A DNA stretch of 64,000 nt from Pseudomicrostroma phylloplanum (lineage: Eukaryota; Basidiomycota; Exobasidiomycetes; Microstromatales), in contig BCHS01000003.1 in the NCBI GenBank assembly GCA_039545275.1, forward strand, positions 310,001 to 374,000, read 5' to 3'. Shown one piece after another: positions 1 through 11,534 of this stretch (the first letter of the stretch is position 1; the number at the start of each line of letters is the position of its first letter). The position numbers and the translations under genes are program-made. The notes beneath the pieces are model-generated. The model ran no database searches and had not been told where the DNA came from. It worked only from the letters and a program-made list of their open reading frames with translations.

Positions 1-2
1 CC

Positions 3-935
3 GAAGAAGCAGCCATAGACGCCGCTCCTGCACTTGTGTCGGCGGTTGAAGGGGAGGAGACCATCATCGAGATCCTGGACAGTAACAGCTACCTCACCAG
101 TGATCATACGCATTTCGAAGACTGCGCCACAGGCCCGTCCTTGGAGGCTGGTGACGAGGACCAGGAATCGGCGATCCACTTTGCTGCAGACAGTGATGAG
201 ATCACGCCGGCGACTCATATCTTCGACAGCTCGGGATCCTCTGCGTCTGCAATTTCCAGCAGCAATCATTTCTACGACATCTCCTTTGCCTCTACTGCGC
301 CATCTTCACGCAGCCATGCAAGTAACCAACAGGCGGCCGCCTCAGCAGCCGATTATAAGTATCGCGCCCTGCCAAGCGTCCCGGCCCCTATAGCTACCGA
401 GGTGGGTGTCAAGGCTCCCGTGATGCGACATCAAACGTCTCTCCGTGACCTTCGTGGCCAGACCATCGGGCTCCCAGCAGCAGAGCGCATCAACTACCTA
501 GCGCCGAAATGTCACTGCTGTGCTGGCACCGGACGAGAAGGGTCGGAGAGCGGACGAGCAACGCCTTCCTGCATGCATCTACCTCTGCTTCTGCCGACCT
601 CTCCTCGTTGGACAGACACAGCCTCGTCAAGCTGCACAGAGGGCGGGCCACGCAGACCGCCTACTCCCTCGGGACTCGTTGCGGCGATGCCCACCAGCAA
701 GGCGCCTCTGCGTAAGCGCAGGGCAAGCTTCGCTATACGCAGGTCCGCTCTGAGCTGTGAAGCCGGTGGTCTGCTTTGCACCTGCCCTGGCAATTGCAAG
801 AGGACGTCCATGGATGGTGGGCTGAGCAGGTCAGCGAGCAGCTTTGGCCCCTGGGAGTACGCAGGGAGAGCGACGAGGCCAATGTCGACCGCTCGACCTA
901 TGACTGCAGGCGCTACTCCGTACGCCATGTTCTGA
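3..935 (+). CDS. Unknown protein, 5' end outside the window
   Basis: The reading frame is open from the first bases of the window and ends with TGA at 933-935. No ATG is needed inside the window, so this is the C-terminal 310 or so residues of a longer protein. The sequence is Ser/Ala/Pro-rich and looks largely disordered. It has two Cys-containing patches (CHCCAG near the middle and CTCPGNC near the end) that do not form a zinc finger I can name. No transmembrane segment is visible. It is tail to tail with the methyltransferase gene, with 124 bases between the stops. I do not recognise the family. The absence of a frame break over more than 900 bases supports a real exon. Confidence 0.6.
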   Translation, partial: EEAAIDAAPALVSAVEGEETIIEILDSNSYLTSDHTHFEDCATGPSLEAGDEDQESAIHFAADSDEITPATHIFDSSGSSASAISSSNHFYDISFASTAPSSRSHASNQQAAASAADYKYRALPSVPAPIATEVGVKAPVMRHQTSLRDLRGQTIGLPAAERINYLAPKCHCCAGTGREGSESGRATPSCMHLPLLLPTSPRWTDTASSSCTEGGPRRPPTPSGLVAAMPTSKAPLRKRRASFAIRRSALSCEAGGLLCTCPGNCKRTSMDGGLSRSASSFGPWEYAGRATRPMSTARPMTAGATPYAMF

Positions 936-1059
936 TCCTTGCGTCGATCCAGAGACCATCGTCTTTCCCTAAACACGTCTCCGCTTCTTTATCTGTATCT
1001 CTTCCTCTAATAGTCGCTGAACTGTTGCTTCATTGCCGTGGATACTAATAATACATTGC

Positions 1060-2226
1060 CTATTCGCCTGTCTGCACAGTCCCATCGTGGCCTTCACTCG
1101 CAGCCTTCTTGACCACAACGATCCCACACCTCACCAGTCCACCATCCCCTCCCCTAGCCCACCTAGCCAGGAGCTTACTGAACAAAGTCATCCCCATGCG
1201 CATCCCGCGATCGCCATTCTTGCTCGCACCAAAGCGTGCAAGGTAGCTCGAGAAGCCGGGAAAGACGTCCGAGGTGACGTCTTCGATCTCAATGGCCGCG
1301 GAAGCTCCAAAGACACGGCGGAGGAGGCTGTAATACCCTGGGAAGGGACGGAGCGTAATGGGAGGTGAGGACTTGGAGAGGCAGAACAGGAGTGCTTGAT
1401 TGATGCAGTGCGAGAGTCGAGAACGCGTTGCCGGCGGTGTGGGCAGTCGGAGGTCTGCCTTGAACCAGGATGCAGGCTTGCCTGTCGGATAGGCCTCGTC
1501 TACAAAGAGGTCGAAGAGGGCAAGGGTACCACCTGGCTTGAGCCTGGCTTCTGCAGCTTGTAGAAAGGCATGCATTGAGGGGAAGTGGTAGGCGCAGTCC
1601 AGGGCAAAGATGAAGTCGTACTGCTTAGTCGACTTGGAGAGTACCTCGGTGGCATCTCCGCTCATCACCGTGATGGTGACGCCCGTCTTGGCCTCGGCGA
1701 CGCGTTGGCGAGCTCGGACTGCTTCTACTGGAGAGTAGGTAATGCCATCCAGTTGAGAGGGAGCATAGCTGCGCGACAGGAAGAGGAGAGATTCGCCGTA
1801 GCCGTGGCCTACATCCGAGATGACTGGCCCACTGGTAGAGGATGCTGAAGGCTGCAGTCCTGCACTGGAGTAGAGGCGTCGCGCAAGATCTTCGCAGGCT
1901 TGCGGGAAGGGCTGGACGACGGGGAAGGCGGCAGGGGTGAGCACGATGTCGAGCTTGCCATGAAGTAATGCGCGTGCCCAGCTCACCTTGTCTGGCACTG
2001 TCTTGCCTTCCTCAACCGTTGTCCACCATCCCATGTTCATCCACTCGGTTTCGGGGACCCCATCTTTTCCCCTGCCGCTGCTGAGAGGCAGATTGAGGGC
2101 TCGGTGATCGAGGGCTCGATAGACATCGTCCTTGGACGATGGCACGAGGCACGACAGCAGGCTGAAGATGTGTGCAAACACTGCAGTCAGGCCAGCATAG
2201 GCTGCCGCAAGGAGATTAGCTACCAT
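1060..2226 (-). CDS. SAM-dependent class I methyltransferase with N-terminal membrane anchor
   Basis: A single exon encodes 388 residues. An N-terminal hydrophobic stretch (about residues 4-28) resembles a membrane anchor or signal anchor. A Rossmann-type methyltransferase core follows: motif I DVGHGYGES binds S-adenosylmethionine, an acidic/aromatic segment YDFIFALDCAYHF matches motif IV, and LKPGGTLALFDLF matches the post-IV strand of UbiE/sterol-methyltransferase-like enzymes. These enzymes methylate small molecules or lipids; the substrate cannot be read from the sequence. The C-terminal third is less conserved and may bind substrate. The ATG at 2226 was chosen because it begins the hydrophobic segment. 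It is divergent from the DUF2456-like gene across 655 bases. Confidence 0.75.
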   Translation of the reverse strand: MVANLLAAAYAGLTAVFAHIFSLLSCLVPSSKDDVYRALDHRALNLPLSSGRGKDGVPETEWMNMGWWTTVEEGKTVPDKVSWARALLHGKLDIVLTPAAFPVVQPFPQACEDLARRLYSSAGLQPSASSTSGPVISDVGHGYGESLLFLSRSYAPSQLDGITYSPVEAVRARQRVAEAKTGVTITVMSGDATEVLSKSTKQYDFIFALDCAYHFPSMHAFLQAAEARLKPGGTLALFDLFVDEAYPTGKPASWFKADLRLPTPPATRSRLSHCINQALLFCLSKSSPPITLRPFPGYYSLLRRVFGASAAIEIEDVTSDVFPGFSSYLARFGASKNGDRGMRMGMTLFSKLLARWARGGDGGLVRCGIVVVKKAASEGHDGTVQTGE

Positions 2227-2881
2227 AACTTGCAGCGAGCTCTAAAGTCTGATCTACTAGCACGGTGCAGCGTAGCTAATCTTCCTATGGCCGATGTTCC
2301 GCCCTAGGTGCGTCGGCTTCGGCGTTGATGTCCGAAGGGTTGGAGCCTCCCTCCACCTGAGCAAGACAAATGGTCCGCCACGCCACGCACGACTCGACGC
2401 CACGCCCGGGGGATTCGCCTCTGCGTCTCAGAGCAAAGGCGCATGTCATAGAATTTCAGGCGGCAATGCGGAACACGGAGACAGGCTTCCGACGATCCGT
2501 ACCTCCTACACCCTTCTTATCCTCCTCCTCATCCTCCTGAGTAGCTCAAGGCTCGCCGTCACGCTGTCATCAGCTTATCAACCTACACAGGCGATCCTGA
2601 GCGTACAAAAGCTAGGATCACGCATCCATAGGCTCCCGCGATCATTTCTAGGCCTCGCTCTGACCTCCTTCGGCTCGATCAATCAACCCCCTGAGTGCGC
2701 TTTCAATTAGCTTGCGCCACTGCCTCGAACCACAACAGGAGCAAGGACAGCGAGTCCTATCAGACTGCAGCAGCCAAAATCAATTGCCACTTGCTGGCTG
2801 TTGTATTCCTCCGTCTACCTCACTAGGCTCACTGCGACCTAGCCGCCGCACCTTCCTTTACAATCATCAGTAGCCGCTGGG
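2227..2881. promoter_or_regulatory. Divergent intergenic region, methyltransferase / DUF2456-like gene
   Basis: This is the shared upstream region of two divergent genes. It contains a pyrimidine-rich tract (about 2510-2545) typical of fungal core promoters or 5' leaders. An open frame on the plus strand (about 2294-2710) has no recognisable protein features and is treated as spurious. Confidence 0.5.
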
Positions 2882-4810
2882 ATGACGGATAGACACATGC
2901 CGGCCAATGCGGCACACGGCAGAATGTCTGGAAGCCGGCCCGACGAAGAGAGCGGCTGGCTCGCAACGGCTTCGAACGTCATCTTCGGCAGCGGCGAACG
3001 GGGTCAAGGCCAGTCTGTATCCCCGGCCGGGAGTAGCAGCGCTGCAGCTTCAAGTGCTCACCCTTTAGATGAATCAGAGGTTCCAGTCTATCCCTCCCCT
3101 CCGAGCGAAATACCACCTCCTCACAAAGCCATGTCTAACCCTCATCAGCAGGAACGCTCAGTCACCATTTCCGAAGGCCCCGCCGAGGACAGGCGCGGGC
3201 GCAGGAGCGTGCAGATTAATGTAGACGAAGCCGCAACAAGGGCCTCTGGCCAACACAGGCGGTCAGGGTCTAGAGCTCGACCATCGACCGATGCTGGACC
3301 CCGCAGGTCAGCGTCTGGGGCGAGGCGATCCCTTTCGCTCTCTGGTCTCTCGAGAGGCGCAGGTGGCCCCCCTGACCCGTTGAAAGAGCCGCGGAGATCC
3401 ATCGGTAAGCGACCAGAGGAATTCGACCTCAGAGCTAGAGACTCCCGCAATGGACACAAGGTCTTCAAGAGGGAGAAGGACCTCGTACGAGACGTGCCCT
3501 TCGCTGCGCCTTACGCCAAGAGCGGAGTCGTCGTCTCATCGCCCGCTTCCTGGAGTGACTTCAAGGTGCCTGGCCCACTTACCCTGGGACACGGACAGTG
3601 GTGGTATCTCATTGCCGGACAATCGATCGTGGCAGCAGTCATCTCGGGAGCGATCAACTTTGGCGTAGGCTGTGCTACCTACAACCAATATCAACCACCC
3701 ACCGATTTGCGAGTTTGGCAGTGGATCCCTGTGCCATTGGCAGGAGACATGGGCGTCACGGTCATCGTGCAACAGATCGTCTCGATGATCATCACATCCG
3801 CTCTGGTCCACCATGATCTCACAGACGGACCCATCGGGCCCTTGCGCAGACCGTGGCCCCCTCTGATGCATCTTCCCTCCACGCCTTCGCCCACTGGAAA
3901 TTGGCTGGGATGCAGGATGAGCGCCGATGTGCTGGACGAGAAGCCGCTTTACATGGGCAAGGCGGAAGGGCAGGGCAAGCTCAAGCAGTACTGGTGGTGG
4001 CTTGTCCGAGCTGCTCTCACGGGCAGCGAACGCAACGACATCCTCGCAAAGGGCATCAGCTGGAGACAGCGCTGCGAGCGTATCCTCTGGACTGCCGTGC
4101 AGGGTTTCATCCTCTGCCTCCTCACATTTCCCTGGTTCTGGCCCATCTCCATCGCCATCGTCGCACCCATCTACGAGCATCGCAACCTGGCGGGCACCTG
4201 GATTCCGCCCATTGTCAAGCTGCTGTATGGGGCTATCATGGCTCTTCTCACCAACCCTATCATGGCGCTGCTGGCAATGGGAGCAGAGAGCAGCGTCAGG
4301 CGAGCCTACCCCGAGCTGGACATTTGGCAGCCCTTTGGCGGTGAGGCAGACTATCAGGCTTGGCTCGCGGAACAAAACATTGCCGGGGACGAGGTCGAGA
4401 TCGGACCCCATGGTCTAGCTCGTACTTCGAATCACTTCCCTCGTGCGAGCAGGGAGCAGAACGGCAGCGAGACGGCTAGTTTGGAGCAAGGCAGCGATAT
4501 GGCGGACACTACAGAGCAGCACGATGCTGCTGCCAGACCAGCTCGAAGGAGCAGCAGTGTCGAGCGTCAGCAGGGCAAGCGGTCTGTCCGAGAGCGGTCT
4601 TCTGTCCCTCCGAGTCGAAGCGGCTTGACGGGCGGTACTGCAATTTCTCAGCGCATTACAGAGGAACGACCATCGCCGAGATCGCCGCCGAGAGCAGCAC
4701 CTGCCATCTCCTCGTCGGATGCTGCCGTCGGTGCGCCCTCCTTTTCTCGTCCGGTTGCAAGTCGGACCACGACTGCAGAGACCCACGACAGCTTTGTGTC
4801 TGCGACGTGA
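2882..4810 (+). CDS. Multi-pass membrane protein, DUF2456 (YPL162C-like)
   Basis: A single exon encodes 642 residues. The first 200 or so are Ser/Arg/Pro-rich and disordered. Four hydrophobic segments follow: about 236-268 (starting GQWWYLIAGQSIVAAVISGA), 285-312, 398-431 and 440-468. The C-terminal 150 residues are again disordered and Ser/Arg-rich. The arrangement of two hydrophobic pairs with a conserved WW/Trp-rich loop resembles the fungal DUF2456 family, whose yeast member YPL162C is a vacuolar-membrane protein of unknown function. The long basic, Ser-rich tails are additions compared with the yeast protein and could be phosphorylated. The start at 2882 is the first ATG; M6 and M15 are alternatives. 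The family assignment is from recalled similarity, so moderate. Confidence 0.65.
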   Translation: MTDRHMPANAAHGRMSGSRPDEESGWLATASNVIFGSGERGQGQSVSPAGSSSAAASSAHPLDESEVPVYPSPPSEIPPPHKAMSNPHQQERSVTISEGPAEDRRGRRSVQINVDEAATRASGQHRRSGSRARPSTDAGPRRSASGARRSLSLSGLSRGAGGPPDPLKEPRRSIGKRPEEFDLRARDSRNGHKVFKREKDLVRDVPFAAPYAKSGVVVSSPASWSDFKVPGPLTLGHGQWWYLIAGQSIVAAVISGAINFGVGCATYNQYQPPTDLRVWQWIPVPLAGDMGVTVIVQQIVSMIITSALVHHDLTDGPIGPLRRPWPPLMHLPSTPSPTGNWLGCRMSADVLDEKPLYMGKAEGQGKLKQYWWWLVRAALTGSERNDILAKGISWRQRCERILWTAVQGFILCLLTFPWFWPISIAIVAPIYEHRNLAGTWIPPIVKLLYGAIMALLTNPIMALLAMGAESSVRRAYPELDIWQPFGGEADYQAWLAEQNIAGDEVEIGPHGLARTSNHFPRASREQNGSETASLEQGSDMADTTEQHDAAARPARRSSSVERQQGKRSVRERSSVPPSRSGLTGGTAISQRITEERPSPRSPPRAAPAISSSDAAVGAPSFSRPVASRTTTAETHDSFVSAT

Positions 4811-5482
4811 ACTCGGGGAGCTCCGCGGCGGTGTCACTGAAGCCTGTGCTTCGATGTTTTCCCATCTCTTGTACTATAAATTTAGACCATAGACAATCTT
4901 TTATCGATAATGACTCTGACTATTCTTCGGTCGACAGACCTGTCCCGTCCGCCTGTCACTTGCACTTGCACTTCCGCGGAGGTGCGTCGAAGGAAATGAG
5001 CGCGTCGGGCGTGTGGTGTTGATGTCAGGCGGAGGCGGAAGATCAGTCAACTCAGGCAGAAGCGCCCAGCCGCGGAAGTGGGGTGAGATGCAGCATCCCG
5101 CTCCCGCACCGCCCGGCTGACCGTATTTCTAGTACAGACGGATCTCTTCGATTTTGCCTCCGTACTGAGCGCATAGTCTCACACGCTGTTCCTCCTTCGC
5201 TCTTCCTTCATTGCTTCCCTTATTCACTGCTTTCCTTCCTTCCATCCGTTCTCCCCACTTTCACGGCTTCATCTCACCCCCTCTCGGTCCTTCCCTCTAA
5301 GAGCCGAGCTACATCCGCCCGTCTGCCGTACCTTACCATTCTCATACGGCCCTATCATCTCCATCCGCACCTGATAGGGGGCCTCTCCGCTCTATCGCCA
5401 GCCTGAGGAAAGCTCTTCATCCGCCCCAGGAGCCCTTCTTTTCGCCGCCATCCACCACCACCACCGCTGCGTCCAGCCCATC
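4811..5482. promoter_or_regulatory. Intergenic region with CT-rich leader
   Basis: It holds the 3' flank of the membrane-protein gene and the promoter of the next gene on the same strand. From about 5180 to 5480 the plus strand is strongly pyrimidine-rich, as expected of a fungal core promoter and 5' leader. No gene is seen. Confidence 0.5.
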
Positions 5483-6978
5483 ATGCCCCTCTTCAAGAAG
5501 AGGTCGGCTGCAAAGAGCGGCAGCACCAGCAGCTCAGCTAGGCGCAACGGATCAGGGCCGCCTTCGCCCTTGCCCTTGCCTTTTCCCGTGCCGGAAGAGG
5601 TGCAGTGGCTGCTACGTCAGTGGGACTTTGAGGCAGTGGTAGGTGAGTGTGCCTGTGTGGGGAAGAAGCAAGAGGAGATGGGGAGGACAGAAAAAGGGGG
5701 ATGCTGCGCTGCTCTCCCTTCCCTTCTTAAGCCCTCGGAACATCTGCTGACGACTCTTTCCCCATCCACATCATGCCCATATTCAAACGACTTCGATCTT
5801 TTCGCCTATCCGCACCTTCCACACCAGGCCGCTCCATCGCGCTGTACAAGCGCTTCTGGTCTCTGCCGCGGGAGACCCAATCCCTTCTCTCCTGGGGCTT
5901 CCTTCTCTTCACAATCTTTTTCATTTCCGGCCTCTGGACCCTCAAACTCGCGCTCCTGGCTGTTCTGCTCCTCTTTAGACCATTTGAGAGTCCTGAGAAG
6001 AGGAAAGAAAGGTTGGCGATGGCTGCTGCTGGGAAAAAGGGGAGGGTGGGAAAGAGTGCCAAGAAGGGCAACGGGGACCAGGGCTTTTCCGATGACCCGC
6101 TCATCTCCGCTTTGCAGGTGAGTGTGGTCTCTTGTTCGGATGGCGTAGCAGTTGGTATACTGATACTAGTCTCCTGTTCTATCCTCATCGGTATATAGAG
6201 GATACCGGAAACTTTCACCTTCGGCAACCTACCTCCTTCTGCCGCCGGATCACCCGCAGCTACCCCGTCACGCAAAGTCTCCTCCGCCTCCTCCGCTCAC
6301 CCTTCTCAACAGGTTGCACTACCAAGGTCACATCCGCACCGTCCATCAATAGACGCCGGTGTCCTCACAAGCTCCCCACTCGCACAGCCGCCTCGCACCC
6401 GCCCGCGTCTAATCGACGAGCCAATGCAGTACGACTCGAGCTCAAGTACAGACAGTCGTAACAGTAATCCCCTGAGGAGTCGCGGGCCTGGCCTCGGGCT
6501 AGGCCCAGCACCTAGGAGACCACAAGGGATGCCGATCAGGAGCGACCGAGCTGTGACTGCTCCGCTGCAGCAACAGGCATACAGGACTGCCTCTGCTGGC
6601 GCTCCAGCCTTTCCTCCTCCTTCTGCCTTTCCCCCCGCTTCAACTTCCACTTCGGGTCAGTTCAGAGCTCCTCTGACTCCCATGCTCGCCCAGCAACAGC
6701 CATTCTCCCGCCTCCCTTCACGGAGGGAAGAGTCCCTCCAGGAAGAAGAGGACACGCCCCTCAGCGTGTGGGAGCAGCAGCAGCGCGATGTAGACCTGTA
6801 CAAGACGGGCGAGGCGCGACACAAGAGCGCCTCCTTCCACCGATTGGAGCAGGCGCAGAAGTTCTGGAATCGAAAGTTTAGCAGCTCTAGTCATCGTGGC
6901 GGAGAGGGGGAGGGGGAGGGAGGGGGGCACGATGAAGGGATGGGGCCTGCTGCGGAGGTGGCGGCGGCTGTACAATAG
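5483..6978 (+). CDS. Unknown transmembrane protein, three exons
   Basis: The proposed exons are 5483-5642, 5828-6117 and 6199-6978 (1,230 nt, 409 residues). Both introns start GTGAGT and the frame is preserved across each junction (phase 1, then phase 0). Exon 2 contributes a hydrophobic hairpin, LLSWGFLLFTIFFISGLWTL followed by KLALLAVLLLF, which is one long or two short membrane segments. Around it are a basic N-terminus (MPLFKKR) and a Lys-rich segment. Exon 3 is Ser/Pro/Gln-rich and disordered and ends in a Gly/Glu-rich tail. I recognise no family. ATGs inside intron 1 and exon 3 open separate frames, but the spliced model joins all three coding-like stretches, so I prefer it. Confidence 0.6.
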
Positions 6979-7157
6979 ACATGAGAGCCGGATTGTGAGC
7001 AATAATCGGCCTGCTCTGTGCGGTGTACTCTACAGTAGCGTTACGTTAAGTCTTTTCTGAACGATTCCGAGTAATATACCATACACGCTACAACCGCACG
7101 TACCCTCGCAGCCCCCTCGCTGCTCTGCTATTGTCGCTCCCCAGCGCACTGGTCCCT

Positions 7158-9155
7158 TCAAACCTGGGGAATCGCCGCTCCATCCGCCCTCGGATCGCTC
7201 CCAGCAGCCCAAGCGCCCTTCCCCCCTTTTCTCTGAATACGCTGTATAACCTGTCCGCGTCCAAATTGTCCCCTCGCATGTCCCGTCACCAACTCCACAC
7301 TGTGGCCCATGGAGCGCAACTTTTCCACCACTGAAGGCTGGATGCCCTCTTCGAGGAAGACAGAAGAGTCGATGGCACCTTCGTCTGGCATGCCTGCGCC
7401 GAGACACATGCGCGGAGCGTCGAGGGCGCTTTGGGCACTGTAGCCGCGTAGGATGGAGAGGAGGACTTGGACGTGGCCTACAGAGGGGAGGGGAGGGGTG
7501 TAGGAAGAGGATGTTGGTAAGAAGGGGTTTGAGGTGTGGAGCACGCAGAGGGAATACACTCACCTTGGGGCTGCATGTACCCTCCCATGACTCCGTAGCT
7601 CATCACCAGCTCGTCTCCCTTGGTCACCAGGGCGGGGATGATGGTGTGGTACGGTCGCTTGCCTGGACATACGAATAGGAGCGGAATTAGCAATGCTCGT
7701 CGGGGTCGATACTTGTTTCACTCCCCAGTCATACTCACCTGGCGCGACACAGTTCGGGTGACCTTCCTGCAGGACGAAGCCGGCTCCTCGGTTCTGCAAA
7801 GTGAAACCACAATCTCGGGGCACGGCACAGGTTCCGAAACCAGCATCTGAGTGAAGGGGGAGAGTGAGACAGGCGATCAGTCTGGGTAAAGAACATGGCT
7901 AGTGTGTTCGCACGCTCGACTCACAGTTCGAGTTGATAAAGGAACAGGCGTTACCGTCCTCGTCAGTCACGGAAAAGTACACTGTATCGCTCGAGTTGAC
8001 TGGGTATCCCTTGTCGATCTTGGAGGACTTCTTAGGGTCGAAGAGCTTAGCCCTCTTGGCGAGGTACTCTTTACTCAGCAACTCCTTGACAGGTATATTG
8101 CCGTGCTGAGGGTCAGCGACGTAGTACATTGTGTCTGCAAAGGCCAGTCGAAGAGCTTCGATAATAATATGCAGGTACTCGGGCCCGTTGTGCTCGAGCG
8201 TATTCAGGTCTGGTACAGCCCCGGAGTCTTGCAGTGCGTCGATGATGCCCAGTGCGATGAGCGCCGTCAGTCCTTGGCCATTGGGCGGGCACTCGTGGAG
8301 CGTTACGCCCTCCTTGTCGCCACCATGGTTGTAGGTGTACGAGATAGGCTCCACCTCCTCGGTGCCTGTCTCAGCGTGCTCAGCGAGATCCTCCAGTGTC
8401 AGAAAGCCGCCCTTGCTCTGCACAAGCTCCACAATGGCCTCTGCAACGCGACCCTTGTAGAACCCGTCCTTGCCCTTGGTGGCTAGCTCTCGGAACGTCT
8501 TGCCCAGGTAGGGCATTTCCATGACCTCGCCCGGTTGGGGGCCCTTGCCATCGAGGAGCATGTGGTGTCCGTGGTCCGATGCCTCGCTGATGACATTGGC
8601 CGAACGAGTCCAGGCGTGAGATACAATCTCGTGTACAGGGTAGCCACCCTCGGCGAGTCGGATACCGGGGGCGAGTACGTCTGCCATTGTGACCTTGCCT
8701 GATCCGAGCTTCTCCACTGTGTCCACCCAGCATGCTGGTGCTCCAGGCACAGTCACAGCATGGATGGAGAGAAAGGGAATCGAAGAGCCTTCTACCCCGG
8801 CCTTGCGCAGCTTTTCGAGCGTCATGCCCTTGGGAGAGCGACCAGAGCCGTTAAAGGCCCGGACCTTCTTGGTCTTGGCGTCGTAGTACAGGCAGAACGC
8901 GTCTCCTCCGATTCCCGTCGAGCAAGGTTCAGTGACATTGAGAGCAGCCGCCATGGCTACGGCGGCATCTGCTGCATTACCGCCCTTGTTGAGGATCTCC
9001 ACACCTGCGGCCGAAGCAAGGGGCTGTGCAGAGGCACAGATGCCTCGCGTAGACATGACCTGGGAGCGCCGCGAGGCGAAGGGGGCAAAGTGCTGCTCCA
9101 GCTCGGCAGGGTGGATCTTGGACCAGTCGATGGGGTGGCGAGTTGCGGCGGCCAT
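7158..9155 (-). CDS. Gamma-glutamyltransferase (glutathione hydrolase), signal-less type
   Basis: Four exons (9155-7925, 7846-7739, 7662-7564, 7477-7158) give 1,758 nt and 585 residues. All donors are GTGAGT and every junction keeps phase 1. The enzyme is an N-terminal nucleophile hydrolase that self-cleaves and removes or transfers the gamma-glutamyl group of glutathione. Visible signatures are NGSGRSP near residue 105 (the Arg binds the substrate carboxylate), the autocleavage/nucleophile Thr at about 391 in [20 protein letters not shown] across the first junction, and the terminal AGSDPRADG motif. The N-terminus has no signal peptide or membrane anchor, unlike classical secreted or vacuolar GGTs, so it may be cytosolic like bacterial YwrD-type proteins. 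It is divergent from NMD3. Confidence 0.9.
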
Positions 9156-9728
9156 GATGATGGGTGATGAGCGGGTATGACACTACGGTGGTGGCTCGAT
9201 GAATGAGATGGGTCTAAGAAGAGGAGGCTGGGTATCTCTGTGGGGTAGAGTGGGGCCTGCTTCCTATCTAAGATCCGGCTTCCGGCAGTCAGCAATGCAG
9301 GTCTGTGCTGACTTTCGGAATTGACGGTGGACGAAAGCCGAAGATGCCTGGGCAAGGCGAAGGCCACGCTGGGCTCACACAACTCCCACGATGCTTTATC
9401 AGCTACACAAAGACCAAGCAGAGTATGAGAGTGTCTTCTCGTATACAGGGCGATACCATCTTCTAGTCCCAGTGAAGAACGACGGTATTCTGTCTGCCTT
9501 CTGGAGCAAGGCGTCGCCTCGGTGACTTATGTGGGCATGGCATAGGCGCGTTGCAGTGAGGTGGAGCAGCAGCCCCGCGCGCGAGGGCAGCCAGAGCGGG
9601 CGCCTTTGAGATTTTGGCCTCGAGAAATTGAGGCCACACGGAAAGAATTCTTCCTTGAGGCACGCAGCATCGCCGCCTAGCAGCATTACCATCATTGCCA
9701 CCCCCATCCACCTCTCCAATCAAGAGCA
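9156..9728. promoter_or_regulatory. Divergent promoter, gamma-glutamyltransferase / NMD3
   Basis: These are 573 bases between two divergent starts. No gene is supported; open frames here lack protein character. I saw no distinctive regulatory motif. Confidence 0.5.
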
Positions 9729-11534
9729 ATGGAGTACCTACAGCCACAGGATCCAGCTAAGCTGGATCAGGGCCTCGTGCTTTGCGCCGACTGTGGTACC
9801 GCCATCCCACCCAACTCGGCCAACCTCTGCATCTCCTGCCTGCGAAACTCAGTCGACATCACAGAGGGCATCCCCAAGCAGGCCACCGTCAACTTCTGCA
9901 AGAATTGCGAGCGATACCTCAACCCACCTCAGTCATGGGTGTTGGCTCAGCTGGAGAGTAGAGAGCTCTTGGCCATCTGCCTCAAGAAGCTGCGAGGCTT
10001 GAACAAAGTGCGCCTCATTGATGCCGGTTTCATCTGGACTGAGCCTCATTCCAAGAGGCTCAGAGTGAAGCTCACCGTGCAGAAGGAGGTCCTCGTGAAC
10101 ACCATTTTGCAGCAGGTCTTCGAAGTCGAGTACGTCGTGCAATACGGACAATGCCCCGACTGTACCAGGCTTGCGGCCAAGAATACCTGGAAGGCTCAGG
10201 TGCAAGTTCGACAGAAGGTGCCACACAAGCGTACCTTCTTGTACCTCGAGCAGCTCATCCTCAAGCACAACGCCCACAAGGACACCATCAACATTTCGGA
10301 GAAGAAGGATGGTCTTGACTTCTACTTCGTCCAACGGTCCCATGCTGTCAAGATGTGCGAATTCCTGGCCTCTGTGGTGCCCATCCGAGTGACAGCCAGC
10401 AGCTCAGTCATCAGTATGGACATTCACTCCAGTACATCGAACAACAAGTTCACCTACAGTGTCGAAATCGCCCCCATCTGCAAGGACGACCTCGTCTGCC
10501 TGCCCAAGTCGACAGCAAAGGCTCTTGGCCAGCTACCCCAAGTCGTGCTGTGCTCCCGTATCACAAATTCGATCCGATTCCTCGACCCTTCTACCCTGCA
10601 CTATGCCGATATTCCGGCCGAGAAGTACTTCAGAGATCCTATCCAGCCGCTTTGCGCCATCCCTGAGCTCGTCGAATTCCTAGTGCTGGACATTGAACCT
10701 ACAGGACAGACCTCTGCCAATGGTAAATTCATGACTGCCGACGCTCAAGTCTCACCGATGAATGCGACTACCTTTGGCCAGGCAGACGCAGTCTTCCATA
10801 CTCGTACACATCTTGGCAACCTGCTCCAGCCCGGAGACATCGCCATGGGCTACCACCTCGGTCTGGCAAACTTCAATTCTGAGATTTGGGACGCTATTCC
10901 AGCAGAGCGCCTGCCGGATGTGGTTCTGGTCAAGAAGTCATACCCCGACAGCAAGAAGCGCAGCAAGAATCGTGCTTGGAGGCTCAAGTCGATTGCCAAG
11001 GAGGCAGCTACCGATGACACAAAGGCAGAAGGCGGTGGACGTGGAGCACTCGGTCGCAAGGGTGGTCTGGATGGTCAGAAGGTGGAGGCTGCTTACGAGT
11101 GGTTCTTGCGCGAGCTGGAAGAGGACGAGGAGATGCGCTCGGGAGTGAACCTCTATCGTGACAAGGACGCAGAAGATCGACTCAGGAGGAAGAGGGAAGC
11201 CAAGGCACGCAGGAGGGCAAAGCAGTCGGTGGCAGATGCTGCTGTCGATGAGGATGGCGATGCCGAGATGGGCGCAGAAGCAGAAGCAGGTGCTGGTGAA
11301 GTGGCAGATGTGGATGACGGCATGACAGACGACGGCTTCACCACAGACGGAGAGAGCGAGTTCGGAGACGACGAGGACGTGCCGAGGATTAGGATGGAGG
11401 AGCTGCTAGATGACATGGATGGTGAGTGGAGGTGACTCAACGCTACCTCGTTATACGAAGTCCCTTTCACTGACAATGTCCTTCCCACCTTTCGTACTTC
11501 CACAGAGATGAACTTGGCAAAGGAAGACCAATGA
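9729..11534 (+). CDS. NMD3: 60S ribosomal export protein NMD3
   Basis: NMD3 is the adaptor that loads nascent 60S subunits onto the Crm1 exportin and is later removed by Lsg1. Two exons are proposed, 9729-11421 and 11506-11534 (573 residues). Hallmarks are the N-terminal paired zinc ribbons (CADCGTAIPPNSANLCISCL, FCKNCERYLNPP and later CPDCTR) followed by the conserved NMD3 core. The C-terminus is acidic and Lys/Arg-rich, the region that carries nuclear import and export signals in the family. An intron (GTGAGT to CCACAG, 11422-11505) lies just before the end and gives a tail MDEMNLAKEDQ. Without splicing the frame stops at once after EWR. I chose the spliced form because both splice sites are good and the tail is acidic as usual. 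Confidence 0.93.

Noticed and set aside
2294..2710. 138-codon plus-strand open frame with a Leu/Ser-rich hydrophobic stretch
   Set aside because: It lies in a divergent promoter, and the hydrophobic part comes from a CT-rich tract. There is no protein-like organisation around it.
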